DNA of 64,000 nt from Rutidosis leptorrhynchoides (GCF_046630445.1 NC_092339.1:77704001-77768000); one strand, 5' to 3'; positions 10,212 through 23,048 are shown, counted from the first letter of the stretch. Notes: generated by a model from the sequence alone, not told the origin. Program-made: numbers and translations.

Positions 10212-13200
10212 GATTCGGGTGTGGATAGAAGCTATATGAGTAGAAATTTTTGTGCTAAATTAAGTTGTCCATTGACGCCGTTGGATAGTAAATTTTTACT
10301 CGAATTAGCAAACGGTAAATTAATTTCAGCAGATAATATATGCCGTAATCGAGAAATTAAACTGGGTAGCGAAATATTTAAGATTGATTTGATACCAGTA
10401 GAGTTAGGGAGTTTTGATGTAATAGTTGGCATGGACTGGCTGAAGACGGTGAAAGCAGAGATCGTATGTTATAAAAATGCAATTCGCATTGTACGAGAAG
10501 AAGGAGAACCCTTAATGGTGTACGGAGAAAAGGGCAACATGAAGCTACATCTTATTAGTAATTTGAAGGTACAAAAACTAATAAGAAAAGGTTGCTATGC
10601 TGTTCTAGCACACGTCGAGAAAGTACAAACTGAAGAAAAGAGCATTAATGATGTTCCCGTCGCAAAAGAATTTTCTGATGTATTTCCGAAAGAATTACCG
10701 GGACTACCGCCACATCGATCTGTTGAATTTCAAATAGATCTTGTACCAGGAGCTGCACCAATAGCTCGTGCTCCTTATAGACTCGCACCCAGCGAGATGA
10801 AAGAACTGCAAAGTCAACTGCAAGAACTATTAGAATGTGGTTTCATTCGACCAAGCACATCACCATGGGGAGCTCCTATTTTATTTGTCAAGAAGAAGGA
10901 TGGTACATTTAGGTTGTGTATTGACTACAGAGAGTTGAACAAACTTACCATCAAAAACCGTTATCCACTGCCGAGAATTGACGACTTATTTGATCAACTA
11001 CAAGGCTCGTCGGTTTATTCGAAGATCGATTTACGTTCTGGATATCATCAAATGCAAGTAAAGGAGGATGATATTCCAAAAACTGCTTTTAGGACGCGTT
11101 ATGGTCATTACGAGTTTATGGTTATGCCGTTTGGATTGACTAACGCACCAGCTGTGTTCATGGACCTTATGAACCGAGTGTGTGGGCCATATCTTGACAA
11201 GTTTGTCATTGTTTTCATCGATGACATAGTTATTTACTCAAAGAATGATCAAGAGCATGAAGAACATTTGAGAAAAGTGTTAGAAGTATTGAGGAAGGAA
11301 GAATTGTACGCTAAATTTTCAAAGTGTGCATTTTGGTTGGAAGAAGTTCAATTCCTCGGTCACATAGTGAACAAAGAAGGTATTAAGGTGGATCCGGCAA
11401 AGATAGAAACTGTTGAAAAGTGGGAAACCCCAAAAACTCCGAAGCATATACGTCAATTTTTAGGATTGGCTGGTTACTACAGAAGATTCATCCAAGATTT
11501 CTCCAAAATAGCAAAACCCTTGACTGCATTAACGCATAAAGGGAAGAAATTTGAATGGAAGGATGAACAAGAGAAGTTGTTTCAATTATTGAAGAAAAAG
11601 CTAACTACAGCACCTATATTGTCATTGCCTGAAGAGAATGATGATTTTGTGATTTATTGTGACGCATCAAAGCAAGGTCTCGGTTGTGTATTAATGCAAC
11701 GGACGAAGGTGATTGCTTATGCGTCTAGACAATTGAAGATTCACGAGCAAAATTATACGACGCATGATTTGGAATTAGGCGCGGTTGTTTTTGCATTAAA
11801 GACTTGGAGGCACTACTTATATGGGGTCAAAAGTATTATATATACCGACCACAAAAGTCTTCAACACATATTTAATCAGAAACAACTGAATATGAGGCAG
11901 CGTAGGTGGATTGAATTGTTGAATGATTACGACTTTGAGATTCGTTACCACCCGGGGAAGGCAAATGTGGTAGCCGACGCCTTGAGCAGAAAGGACAGAG
12001 AACCCACTCGAGTAAAATCTATGAATATAATGATTCACACTAACCTTACTACTCAAATAAAGGAGGCGCAACAAGGAGTTTTAAAAGAGGGAAATTTAAA
12101 GGATGAAATACCCAAAGGATCGGAGAAGCATCTTAATATTCGGGAAGACGGAACCCGGTATAGGGCTGAAAGAATTTGGGTACCAAAATTTGGAGATATG
12201 AGAGAAATGGTACTTAGAGAAGCTCATAAAACCAGATACTCAATACATCCTGGAACGGGGAAGATGTACAAGGATCTTAAGAAACATTTTTGGTGGCCAG
12301 GTATGAAAGCCGATATTGCTAAATATGTAGGAGAATGTTTGACGTGTTCTAAGGTCAAAGCTGAACATCAGAAACCATCAGGTCTACTACAACAACCTGA
12401 AATCCCGGAATGGAAATGGGAAAACATTACCATGGATTTCATTACTAAATTGCCAAGGACTGCAAGTGGTTATGATACTATTTGGGTAACAGTTGATCGT
12501 CTCACCAAGTCAGCACACTTCCTGCCAATAAGAGAAGATGACAAGATGGAGAAGTTAGCACGACTGTATTTGAAGGAAGTCGTCTCCAGACATGGAATAC
12601 CAATCTCTATTATCTCTGATAGGGATGGCAGATTTATTTCAAGATTCTGGCAGACATTACAGCAAGCATTGGGAACTCGTCTAGACATGAGTACTGCCTA
12701 TCATCCACAAACTAATGGGCAGAGCGAAAGGACGATACAAACGCTTGAAGACATGCTACGAGCTTGTGTTATTGATTTCGGAAACAGTTGGGATCGACAT
12801 CTACCGTTAGCAGAATTTTCCTACAACAACAGCTACCATTCAAGCATTGAGATGGCGCCGTTTGAAGCACTTTATAGTAGAAAGTGCAGGTCTCCGATTT
12901 GTTGGAGTGAAGTGGGGGATAGACAGATTACGGGTCCGGAGATAATACAAGAAACTACCGAGAAAATCATCCAAATTCAACAAAGATTGAAAACCGCCCA
13001 GAGTCGACAAAAGAGCTACGCGGACAGTAAAAGAAAAGATATAGAGTTTGAAATTGGAGAAATGGTCATGCTTAAGGTTTCACCTTGGAAAGGCGTTGTT
13101 CGATTTGGTAAACGGGGGAAACTAAATCCAAGGTACATTGGACCATTCAAGATTATAGATCGTGTCGGACGAGTAGCTTACCAACTGGAGCTACCTCAAC

Positions 13201-13499
13201 AACTCGCGGCTGTACATAACACTTTCCACGTCTCAAATTTGAAGAAATGTTTTGCTAAAGAAGATCTCACTATTCCGTTGGACGAAATCCAAATCAATGA
13301 AAAACTTCAATTCATTGAAGAACCCGTCGAAATAATGGATCGTGAGGTTAAGAGACTTAAACAAAACAAGATACCGATTGTTAAGGTTCGATGGAATGCT
13401 CGTAGAGGACCCGAGTTCACCTGGGAGCATGAAGATCAGATGAAGAAGAAATACCCGCATTTATTTCCAGAAGATACGTCAACACCTCCAACTGCTTAA
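10212..13499 (+). CDS. Pol polyprotein of Tekay-type chromovirus (PR-RT-RNaseH-IN-chromodomain)
   Basis: A long open frame, same frame as the gag remnant. The aspartic protease DSG is at 10212-10220 (DSGV rather than the usual DSGA). RT shows [10 protein letters not shown] and the catalytic FIDD (Asp-Asp at 11220-11225). RNase H shows YCDASKQG. Integrase has an HHCC zinc region (HPGTG... CLTCSK) and a catalytic triad with Asp codons at 12435 and 12618 and Glu at 12726, giving the DX35E spacing. The C-terminus has a chromodomain-like segment ([27 protein letters not shown]), which with the domain order points to the Tekay/Del clade. It makes and integrates cDNA. All key residues of pol are present, but the gag frame upstream is broken, so the copy is probably not autonomous now. 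Confidence 0.93.
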   Translation, partial: DSGVDRSYMSRNFCAKLSCPLTPLDSKFLLELANGKLISADNICRNREIKLGSEIFKIDLIPVELGSFDVIVGMDWLKTVKAEIVCYKNAIRIVREEGEPLMVYGEKGNMKLHLISNLKVQKLIRKGCYAVLAHVEKVQTEEKSINDVPVAKEFSDVFPKELPGLPPHRSVEFQIDLVPGAAPIARAPYRLAPSEMKELQSQLQELLECGFIRPSTSPWGAPILFVKKKDGTFRLCIDYRELNKLTIKNRYPLPRIDDLFDQLQGSSVYSKIDLRSGYHQMQVKEDDIPKTAFRTRYGHYEFMVMPFGLTNAPAVFMDLMNRVCGPYLDKFVIVFIDDIVIYSKNDQEHEEHLRKVLEVLRKEELYAKFSKCAFWLEEVQFLGHIVNKEGIKVDPAKIETVEKWETPKTPKHIRQFLGLAGYYRRFIQDFSKIAKPLTALTHKGKKFEWKDEQEKLFQLLKKKLTTAPILSLPEENDDFVIYCDASKQGLGCVLMQRTKVIAYASRQLKIHEQNYTTHDLELGAVVFALKTWRHYLYGVKSIIYTDHKSLQHIFNQKQLNMRQRRWIELLNDYDFEIRYHPGKANVVADALSRKDREPTRVKSMNIMIHTNLTTQIKEAQQGVLKEGNLKDEIPKGSEKHLNIREDGTRYRAERIWVPKFGDMREMVLREAHKTRYSIHPGTGKMYKDLKKHFWWPGMKADIAKYVGECLTCSKVKAEHQKPSGLLQQPEIPEWKWENITMDFITKLPRTASGYDTIWVTVDRLTKSAHFLPIREDDKMEKLARLYLKEVVSRHGIPISIISDRDGRFISRFWQTLQQALGTRLDMSTAYHPQTNGQSERTIQTLEDMLRACVIDFGNSWDRHLPLAEFSYNNSYHSSIEMAPFEALYSRKCRSPICWSEVGDRQITGPEIIQETTEKIIQIQQRLKTAQSRQKSYADSKRKDIEFEIGEMVMLKVSPWKGVVRFGKRGKLNPRYIGPFKIIDRVGRVAYQLELPQQLAAVHNTFHVSNLKKCFAKEDLTIPLDEIQINEKLQFIEEPVEIMDREVKRLKQNKIPIVKVRWNARRGPEFTWEHEDQMKKKYPHLFPEDTSTPPTA

Positions 13500-13534
13500 A
13501 ATTTCGGGACGAAATTTATTTAACGGGTAGGTAC
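13500..13534 (+). other. Polypurine tract region of Tekay element
   Basis: AATTTCGGGACGAAATTT followed by TTTAACGGGTAGGTAC lies between the pol stop and the LTR start TGTAGTGACCCG. It is almost the same as the PPT region of element 1. Confidence 0.8.
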
Positions 13535-16500
13535 TGTAGTGACCCGAACTTTTTCATGTTTATATATATATTAAATGAAATTGTTATTTACATGATTAAG
13601 TGTTTCCAACATGTTAAGCAATCAAACTTGTTAAGACTTGATTAATTGAAATAGGTTTCATATAGACAATTGACCACCCAAGTTGACCGGTGATTCACGA
13701 ACGTTAAAACTTGTAAAAACTATACGATGACATATATATGGTTATATATATAGTTAACATGATTTTATTATAAGTATGTATCTCATTAGGTATTTTAACA
13801 ATGAGTTATATACATAAAAATGAGACTATTAATTTAAGAAACTCGAAAACGATATATATAACGATTATCGTTATAACAACGTCTTACTAGGTACATATGA
13901 ATCATATTAAGATATTGATACACTTGGTTAATTATGTTAAATGATAATTAAATATATTATTAAGTGTATTAACAATGAAATACATATGTAAAAATAAGAC
14001 TACTAACTTAATGATTTCGAAACGAGACATATATGTAACGATTATCGTTGCAACGACATTTAACTGTATATATATCATACTAAGATATATTATATATCAT
14101 AATATCATGATAATATAACAATTTAACATCTCATTTGTTATAATAAATAATGGGTTAACAACATTCAACAAGATCGTTAACCTAAAGGTTTCAAAACAAC
14201 ATTTACATGTAACGACTAACGATGACTTAACGACTCAGTTAAAATGTATATACGTGTAGTGTTTTAATATGTATTCATACACTTTTGAAAGACTTCAAGA
14301 TACTTATCAAAATACTTCTACTTAACAAAAATGCTTACAATTACATCCTCGTTCAGTTTCATCAACAATTATACTCGTATGCACCCGTATTCGTACTCGT
14401 ACAATACACAGCTTTTAGATGTATGTACTATTGGTATATACACTCCAATGATCAGCTCTTAGCAGCCTATGTGAGTCACCTAACACATGTGGGAACCATC
14501 ATTTGGTAACTAGCATAAAATATCTCATAAAATTACAAAAATATGAGTAATCATTCATGACTTATTTACATGAAAATAAAATTACATATCCTTTATATCT
14601 AATCCATACACCAACGACCAAAAACACCTACAAACACTTTCATTATTCAATTTTCTTCATCTAATTGATCTCTCTCAAGTTCTATCTTCAAGTTCTAAGT
14701 GTTCTTCATAAATTCCAAAAGTTCTAGTTTCATAAAATCAAGAATACTTCCAAGATTGCAAGTTTACTTCCAAGTTTTCTAAATCCATTCCAAGTAATCA
14801 TCCAAGATCAAGAAACCTTTGTTACTTACAATAGGTTATCTTTCTAATACAAGGTAATAATCATATTCAAACTTTAATTCAATTTCTATAACTATAACAA
14901 TCTTATTTCGAGTGGAAATCTTACTTGAAATTGTTTTCGTGTCATGATTCTGCTTCAAGAACTTTCAAGCCATCCAAGGATCCTTTGAAGCTAGATCTAT
15001 TTTTCTCATTTCCAGTAGGTTTATCCAAGGAACTTGAGGTAGTAATGATGTTCATAACATCATTCGATTCATACATATAAAGCTATCTTATTCGAAGGTT
15101 TAAACTTGTAATCACTAGAACATAGTTTAGTTAATTCTAAACTTGTTCGCAAATAAAAGTTAATCCTTCTAACTTGACTTTTAAAATCAACTAAACACAT
15201 GTTCTATATCTATATGATATGCTAACTTAATGATTTAAAACCTGGAAACACGAAAAACACCGTAAAACTGGATTTACGCCGCCGTAGTAACACCGCGGGC
15301 TGTTTTGGGTTAGTTAATTAAAAACTATGATAAACTTTGATTTAAAATTTGTTATTCTGGGAAAATGATTTTTATTATGAACATGAAACTATATCCAAAA
15401 ATTATGGTTAAACTCAAAGTGGAAGTATGTTTTCTAAAATGGTCATCTAGACGTCGTTCTTTCGACTGAAATGACTACCTTTACAAAAATGACTTGTAAC
15501 TTATTTTTCCGACTATAAACCTATACTTTTTCTGTTTAGATTCATAAAATAGAGTTCAATATGAAACCATAGCAATTTGATTCACTCAAAACAGATTTAA
15601 AATGAAGAAGTTATGGGTAAAACAAGATTGGATAATTTTTCTCATTTTAGCTACGTGAAAATTGGTAACAAATCTATTCCAACCATAACTTAATCAACTT
15701 GTATTGTATATTATGTAATCTTGAGATACCATAGACACGTATACAATGTTTCAACCTATCATGTCGACACATCTATATATATTTCGGAACAACCATAGAC
15801 ACTCTATATGTGAATGTTGGAGTTAGCTATACAGGGTTGAGGTTGATTCCAAAATATATATAGTTTGAGTTGTGATCAATACTGAGATACGTATACACTG
15901 GGTCGTGGATTGATTCAAGATAATATTTATCGATTTATTTCTGTACATCTAACTGTAGACAACTAATTGTAGGTTACTAACGAGGACAGCTGACTTAATA
16001 AACTTAAAACATCAAAATATATTAAAAGTGTTGTAAATATATTTTGAACATACTTTGATATATATGTATATATTGTTATAGGTTCGTGAATCAACAAGTG
16101 GCCAAGTCTTACTTCCCGACGAAGTAAAAATCTGTGAAAGTGAGTTATAGTCCCACTTTTAAAATCTAATATTTTTGGGATGAGAATACATGCAGGTTTT
16201 ATAAATGATTTACAAAATAGACACAAGTACGTGAAACTACATTCTATGGTTGAATTATCGAAATCGAATATGCCCCTTTTTATTAAGTCTGGTAATCTAA
16301 GAATTAAGGAACAGACACCCTAATTGACGCGAATCCTAAAGATAGATCTATTGGGCCTAACAAACCCCATCCAAAGTACCGGATGCTTTAGTACTTCGAA
16401 ATTTATATCATATCCGAAGGGTGTCCCGGAATGATGGGGATATTCTTATATATGCATCTTGTTAATGTCGGTTACCAGGTGTTCACCATATGAATGATTT

Positions 16501-16973
16501 TTATCTCTATGTATGGGATGTGTATTGAAATATGAAATCTTGTGGTCTATTGTTACGATTTGATATATATAGGTTAAACTTATAACTCACCAACATTTTT
16601 GTTGACGTTTAAAGCATGTTTATTCTCAGGTGAATACTAAGAGCTTCCGCTGTTGCATACTAAAATAAGGACAAGATTTGGAGTCCATGTTTGTATGATA
16701 TTGTGTAAAAACTGCATTTAAGAAACTGATTTCGATGTAACATATTTGTATTGTAAACTATTATGTAATGGTCGTGTGTAAACAGGGTATTTTAGATTAT
16801 CATTAATTGATAATCTACGTAAAGCTTTTTAAACCTTTATTTATGAAATAAAGGTTATGGTTTGTTTTAAAAATGAATGCAGTCTTTGAAAAACGTCTCA
16901 TATAGAGGTCAAAACCTCGCAACGAAATCAATTAATATGGAACGTTTTTAATCAATAAGAACGGGACATTTCA
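13535..16973 (+). mobile_element. 3' LTR of the Tekay-type chromovirus
   Basis: Starts TGTAGTGACCCGAAC after the PPT and ends AACGGGACATTTCA at 16973, directly before copia integrase coding sequence; 3439 bp. The probable 3' target duplication is GTACT (16974-16978). The downstream half shares blocks with the element 1 LTR (TTCGTGAATC, GAGAATACATGC), supporting common descent. The 11-bp inverted pair GATTCACGAAC (13692) / GTTCGTGAATC (16082) is present. No gene was seen inside. Confidence 0.9.
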
Positions 16974-19572
16974 GTACTCGTATGACTTGGACATATTTTT
17001 TAACTAACAAATCCGAAGTATTTGATAAATTTACTACTTTTTCCAACATGATTCAAACACAATTCCAAAGTAAAATACAAGTTTTAAGATCCGATAATGG
17101 TGGTGAATTTGTCAACAGTCAAATGAAACTTTTTTGTGAAGAAAGGGGTATTATTCATCAAACCACGTGTCCACACACACCTCAACAAAACGGGGTGGCT
17201 GAAAGGAAAAATCGTATTTTATTAGAAATAACACGTGCTTTAATGATTGAATCTAATGTTCCAAGGTCTTTTTGGCCTGAAGCTCTTGCCACCGCAACTT
17301 ATCTTGTAAATAGACTCCTAACTAGAGCTTTAGAACTTAAGAACCATCTTGAAGCCTTAACTAAATTTTATAAACCTCCATCTAATCTCACCCTAAGACC
17401 TCGAATATTTGGGTGCACGATTTTTGTTCACATTCCTAAAATAGAATGAACCAAATTAGATGCGTGTGCTGAAAAATGTGTATTTGTGGGATGCGGGGTA
17501 AATCAAAAGGGGTATAGATGCTATAGTCCAAAAAGGAAACACATGTACACTACAATGAATTGTGATTTTTTGGAAACTGAATACTTCTATACCCAACACA
17601 CAAGTCAGGGGGATACAGACTCTGGTGACGCTGTGAGTTGGCTAGATATTCCATCATATGAAGAATTGACTCATCATAACACTCCACAAAGTCCTCCTCC
17701 AGTCAGTACTACGGTTAATGATCTTCCCGACCATACAGAGGTAAACACCGAATCTCCTGATATAACTAATCATGAAAATTTAGAGGAGATTTTACAGGAA
17801 AATAGCGATCAAGTATATCCTGAAAATGAAAGACAACAACAAGAACGGGAACGATATGTTCTTTCTCCAAGAATCAACCGAGGGATTCCTCCCAGGAGAT
17901 ACTCTCCCGAGAGAACAGTCTCAAAATCAAGATATCCAATGGCAAATATTGCTAGAGGAAATCTATCAAAAGAAGCAACAAAGTTCACTTCCGCATTATA
18001 CTCCGAAGAAATCCCAACAACGGTTGAACAAGCTCTAAAATCAACATACTGGAGGAAAGCAATGGAAGATGAAATGGAGGCTCTCAAGGTAAATAATACT
18101 TGGGAAAAATGTGTCCTTCCAGAATCAAAGAAACCGGTAGGATGTTGATGGGTATTCACAATCAAACACAAAGCCGATGGATCTGTCGAAAGATATAAAG
18201 CGCGGCTTGTTGCCAAAGGGTACACTCAAACCTATGGCGTTGATTACTCAGAAACTTTCTCACCAGTTGCAAAAATTGATACTATTAGAATCCTTTTCTC
18301 CGTTGCCGCAAACAAAGACTGGCCACTTCACCAATTTGATGTTAAAAATGCCTTCCTACATGGAGAACTCAAAGAAGAAGTCTATATGGAAGGTCGGTTT
18401 CACATTAGAATTCAAAGAAAGGGAAGTTTGTCATCTTAAAAAATCTCTTTATGGTTTAAAACAATCTCCTCGGGCTTGGTTTGGGCGTTTTACTATTGCT
18501 ATGAAAAATTACGGTTTTAAACAAAGTAATTCCGACCATACTTTATTTTTTTTTTTAAAAAAAGAGGAAACCTTATCACATGTCTCATTATTTATGTTGA
18601 CGACATGATTATCACAGGAAATGATCAAGAGAAAATTACAAACTTAAAAGCTAACCTTTTTAAAGAATTTGAAATGAAAGATCTCGGAGGCCTTAAATAC
18701 TTTCTGGTAATCGAAGTTTTACGTTCAAAAAGAGGGATTTTTATATGTCAAAAGAAATATATACTTGATCTTCTTGCAGAAACAGGAATGGTCGACTGCA
18801 AACCCGCGGATACTCCTATGATTCCAAACCTAAGGTTATATATAGAAGATGATTCCAAAGCAGCGGATCGAAGTCAATATCAAAGAATCGTGGGAAAACT
18901 TATCTACCTAGCTCACACTCGTCCAGATATATCACATGCTGTTGGAGTTGTTAGTCAATTCATGCATCAACCCCAACAACACCATATGGATGCAGTATGG
19001 AGGATTATCAAATATCTAAAAGGCACTGCAGAAGATGGAGTCCTATTCGAGAAAAACAATCATCTAAAAGCACAAATATTCACCGATGCGAGTTACGGAG
19101 GAGAAAAGGGAGATAGAAAATCAACATCCGGATACTTTGCCTTGTTGGAGGGAATTTGGTTACCTGGAGAAGCAAGAAACAAAAGGTTGTCGCCCCGTCT
19201 AGTGCTGAAGCTGAATTTCGGGGAATTTCACGAGGTTTAACCGAGGCTTTATGGATCAAGAAACTTTTGACAGAAATTGGTTTTCCTCCTAATACTTCGA
19301 TCAAGATCATGTGTGACAACGAAGCGGCAATTGCAATTTCAGAAAATCCAGTTCAACACGATCGAACCAAACATATAGAAATTGACAGACACTTCATTAA
19401 AGAAAAATTAGAAGCCGAAATCATATCTTTACCTCACGTCCGATCAGAAGACCAACTAGCAGATATCTTAACCAAGTCATTCAACGGAAGACTCTTCAAA
19501 GAAATACTCTCTAAGTTGAACATCGGAAACCCTCACTATTCAACTTGCGGGGGAGTGTTAGAAATAAAATAG
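16974..19572 (+). pseudogene. Ty1/copia (Ale-like) pol: integrase, RT and RNase H, degenerate
   Basis: The Tekay insertion truncates this pol in integrase. The integrase core shows SDNGGEF (Asp at 17093) and NGVAERKNR (Glu at 17201), spacing DX35E. RT shows [44 protein letters not shown] and YVDD (18593-18604). The RNase H end shows KVVAPSSAEAEF, NPVQHDRTKHIEIDRHF and QLADILTKSF. Motif wording fits the Ale lineage. Breaks are an in-frame TGA at 17447, another at 18146, a frameshift between about 18390 and 18425, one near the T-run at 18540-18560, and one near 19150. The 5' LTR, gag and the start of pol should lie left of the window. Confidence 0.92.
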
Positions 19573-19784
19573 AATGTTGGGATCAAGCTCATCATTTTCC
19601 ATTATTACAAAAGCAACCTTTTACAAAAAGGAGAACATACTTTATTTTCTTAACGATTTAGGCACAGAGCCGTTTGGCTATTTTCTGTATAAGATAGCAT
19701 TTATCTTCCAAATGTAAATACAACTGAATTCAGTCAAAATATTTATATTCAAAGCAAATACAATTACAATTCTTATTTTGAACA
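19556..19784 (+). mobile_element. 3' LTR of the copia element
   Basis: The PPT GCGGGGGAG is followed by TGTTAGAAATAAAATAG. The LTR ends TTTTGAACA at 19784, giving TGTT...AACA termini and 229 bp, in line with the short LTRs of Ale-type copia elements. It overlaps the last codons of pol. A TATA-like TGTATAAGATAG lies near 19685. The expected 3' target duplication would be TAAAG (19785-19789); the 5' copy is outside the window. Confidence 0.75.
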
Positions 19785-20340
19785 TAAAGGCGGGTGCGTG
19801 AATTAACCAAACGAATTATTTTAAATACGCTAGAGTAAACGAGCGATGTTATAATTAAATAACGAAAATATTAAAACGCTAGTCAACGGAAGATACGAAT
19901 TTAGATAACGAAAGATATTATCAAAAAAAAAAGACGGCGTTATAATAAATTAAGGGAAAAAGGCGGGATGTTACACAAGTCATCAAATGGTGGAACACAT
20001 CCTGGTGCAATGCAAGTTCACTACAAAAATGTGGTGACAAGTCATCAAATGGTGGAACGTAATTGATAAAAACATAGTAACCATATCTTCAAAGAAAAAT
20101 AAGTCAATAGAAGTACATACAACTTGTAAACAAATTCAATGAAAAGTATGTGCCCAAGCATGCCCGCATTGTTATACCTAATACTAGCGCAACATGTGGG
20201 TGCGTAGAAACATGACCAACCCTGAGAATGTCATTGAAAGTTGCCTGTCAACGCAAAGATTAAACATGTTTGTCTCAAAAAGCGACATCTTTGGTTTCTT
20301 GTTCAAACTCTAGGCCACATCAGAGCGCCACTCACGCACC
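19785..20340. other. Intergenic stretch without recognised features
   Basis: No gene or element boundary could be supported. The sequence ACAAGTCATCAAATGGTGGAAC occurs twice (about 19976 and 20038), a short direct repeat about 60 bp apart. Confidence 0.5.
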
Positions 20341-20369
20341 TTAGCGCAAGATCAGGAATAAAAGAATTA

Positions 20370-20640
20370 TCGACAAAAAGAAGGTGTTTTTCCACTTTTC
20401 CCGTACACCAGCCTTCGTGGTTGCTACAAACCTCACTCGGTCTCTGAAGCCGTACCAACCCTCTTGTTGCTCAGAATTGCTGAAAACCTTCTTAAAAACA
20501 TTGAGGTAGGGGAAACTCGTGCGAATGGCACCACATTTCAAAGTAGGAAATACGCTAAGCATTCTACGAATGCAATTGCCCCGCGCCAATGCCATAATGA
20601 TCAAGGATTGTCCAAAAGAAATCAGTGGAAGGATATCACA
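20370..20640 (-). pseudogene. Possible remnant of a gypsy-type transposon gag-like domain
   Basis: The minus-strand frame contains LNVFKKVFSN, GWYGFRDRVR and EKWKNTFFL. In order and spacing this recalls the plant putative gypsy-type transposon domain (PF04195-like: a LFR-F segment, then GDWFTF-KR, then WKKRFFF). Flanking residues do not fit well and no start or zinc finger is visible. It could be a chance ORF. No neighbouring LTR was recognised. Confidence 0.3.
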
Positions 20641-21333
20641 CATTCCCAAGCTCCATAACTTTCGCGTAAACCGCGAATCTGTTAGAAGAGGGCTTGTTCG
20701 CGTGTTGCTTTGGGGCACTCGGGGATTTAGAGCGCTAATAGGAGGATATCAGGTAGAAATATTCCTGATATCGTTATCAGGCAGAAGTAGAGACAACCAT
20801 AATAAAAAACAGAGAATATAAGAGAATATATAATTGATAGAATCATAAAGGAAGAGGTAAAATAAGTGATAGAACTGACTAAACCGGATTCGATGCAAGA
20901 AGAAATGCGCTGAAGAAAACCTAGTGAGGTGTGTGTAAATTTGTAAGTGGTAAAATATTTTAGGAAGAAAGTTAGTGAGTATTTATCGGAGTAAAGTTTT
21001 CAAATTACCTATAGGGGCGTGATATCGCGTAAAAAGTGTTTTTATTAATTCTCTAGAATAATCCGCCAAGTCTTCGTCTAACAACCAACTCATCATTTTA
21101 ATCTAACCGTACATCCCAAACTATATTCCATATTTCCATCACAGCCGTTGGATCATTTTGAAAGGTCAATAAATACCCTTTATACCTACCAAACTACATT
21201 CATTACCGCGTTCTCTCATCCATTGGACGAACTTCCTCGGAATCTCCTTTCGCAACTACAGATGATTATTACGGTATACTTTTGTAGATCGTTCACTGAT
21301 CTACGTTTTGCCTACCGATTTGATTCGGTTCGA
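20641..21333. other. Intergenic stretch, possible promoter side of an unknown gene
   Basis: No coding sequence recognised. From about 21130 the sequence takes on the look of a plant promoter and 5' UTR: CCGTTGGATC, then CAATAAATACC near 21168, then a C/T-rich leader leading to the ATG at 21334. Confidence 0.3.
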
Positions 21334-21408
21334 TGAATCAAGCGCTGCTAATCGACGCGTATATCGGAGTTTGTGATCCCGATCTCTATCTCGCTTCACA
21401 AGTTGAGG
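21334..21408 (+). CDS. Possible first exon of an unidentified gene
   Basis: An ATG opens 25 codons (begins MNQALLIDAYIGVC, ends LASQVE) with balanced codon use unlike the surrounding AT-rich DNA. It ends at a plausible donor GAG|GTTCGT. No downstream exon could be matched; a later segment around 21780-21860 (RLKKLMKELSFWFWMEGDG) is only a weak candidate. I do not recognise the protein. It may be a gene fragment left after MITE and retroelement insertions. Confidence 0.25.
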
Positions 21409-22203
21409 TTCGTTAATTCAAAGTTATGTGTTACGTGTTTGACTTGTTGAATCATAAGCGACTATTTTCTTCTCATATTGTTTGTGTGTTGACTGATGAT
21501 TAGATTGATTTGTTACTTTTTATGATCGGATTTTTTGTTGTTTTCAGATCTGACGTTATCCGTTAAATTTGACGGAAGAGAAAAGTTCCGTCGTATACAT
21601 CTGACGATGTTAACGAAGATCATCATATTCGAAAAAGGCTGTGAATGATTGTTATTGCTTCAGGTTTCAATTGTTTCATGTATTCATAGTCGAAAATTTG
21701 AAGTTGTCCGTGGATAGGCCATTGGTTAATTTGTAAGATCTGCTTGTGGTGTGATGTTGTGAGTATGACCTTTGCCATATCAGGTGCGCTTGTATGGCAG
21801 GTTAAAAAAATTAATGAAAGAGTTGTCGTTTTGGTTTTGGATGGAAGGAGATGGTACGGTGTTTATTGACCGGCTCTCCTTTCATCCCTTGTGTGCCTGT
21901 CTCCCTCTTCTCTGCCTTATTTTTGTTACCTTATCTGATCGCAACAAAAAAAGTAAGAAGAGATTAAAAAAAGAAAAAAAAAATGTAACCATAAAACTAT
22001 CGATTTGTGATTATTGCTAGTTACATCATACGTACAGTAAACAGTATGTAACAAATCCAATGATTAATGCAGCGAACACCAGAGCCATCTATATGCCGAG
22101 ACTTTTAAGGTAAAATTTAAGCAGTTTTTTGCACTAATAATTAATTTAAAGCCAAGTTGTTATTTGTGTTGATTGTATACAGCAGCTTATGTTTAGTTAT
22201 AGC

Positions 22204-22689
22204 CAGTGTTGTAAAAGTCGGCCGACTTGACCGACGCGTCGGCCGATGCGTCGTTTTTTTTGTTCTCCGTCCCGTTTTTTCAGAAAACGACTCAAAAGAC
22301 GGTCATAGCTAAAAGTTCGGTCAAAGTCTGTCAAAGACGGTCAAAATGGTCAAAGTCAGTCAAATTTTCGTCAAGATCTGATATATTTTAAAATTAGGGT
22401 TTGTTTTCATTTTTTGGGCCTCTCTTTTCTTTGTGTCCTTACTGATTATGTACTCGGTAACATTAATTGAGTTTGAAGTTTGATTGTTTTTAAACTCTGA
22501 GTTCTTATTTAAGAAATTTATGGTACATAATCAACTACTTTATATATATAAATATATATTTAGGAAATTATTAATAATGTCAACGTTGGTCAACAACCGA
22601 TGCGTCCCCGACGCGTCCCACGACTCGACCGACGCGTCCTTTTTAGGTCTCGACCGATGCGTCCCCGACTCGCGACTTTTACAACCTTG
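22204..22689. mobile_element. hAT-type MITE
   Basis: 486 bp bounded by imperfect terminal inverted repeats: CAGTGTTGTAAAAGTCG at the left, and CAAGGTTGTAAAAGTCG as the reverse complement of the right end. An 8-bp target duplication GTTATAGC is present at 22196-22203 and 22690-22697. CA-start termini with an 8-bp duplication are typical of hAT elements. There is no transposase. Subterminal regions are packed with GACGCGTC/GATGCGTC words, and 22318-22372 has a run of GGTCAAA/GTCAAAG words (W-box-like TTGAC on the opposite strand). Confidence 0.85.
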
Positions 22690-22700
22690 GTTATAGCTTA

Positions 22701-23038
22701 GAGTGCTCCCAATGGAGACACTCCATCGCCACATCATCACTTCCTTTCCACTTCATTCTCATGGCTAAACTCATGGCTAAACCTCAGAACTAAACACTTT
22801 CAACCATCACTCCTTCCTACCATTAATTAAATGTACAAGTTTAAAAGCAAATACTACTACATAATATACCCCTTCCTCTCTCCTCATAATGAAGAGACGA
22901 ACTCGAGGGCCCATATATGTCAAAAAAGCACGAATGAAGAGACAACTCGAGGGCGGCTTCCTGGGCGGCACCTGAGCGCTTTTGCTGTCATCGACATCCT
23001 CCTGGGCGGGCAGGAGGGCACTACCGATGGGAGTCCCC
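22701..23038. mobile_element. Harbinger/Tourist-like MITE next to the hAT MITE
   Basis: The left end GAGTGCTCCCAATGG and the reverse complement of the right end, GGGGACTCCCATCGG, form an imperfect inverted repeat (10 of 15 matching). TTA flanks both ends, as in PIF/Harbinger insertions. The direct repeat actually extends to TTATAGCTTA on both sides (22691-22700 and 23039-23048), so a superfamily with a longer duplication is possible. There is no coding sequence. Confidence 0.6.
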
Positions 23039-23048
23039 TTATAGCTTA

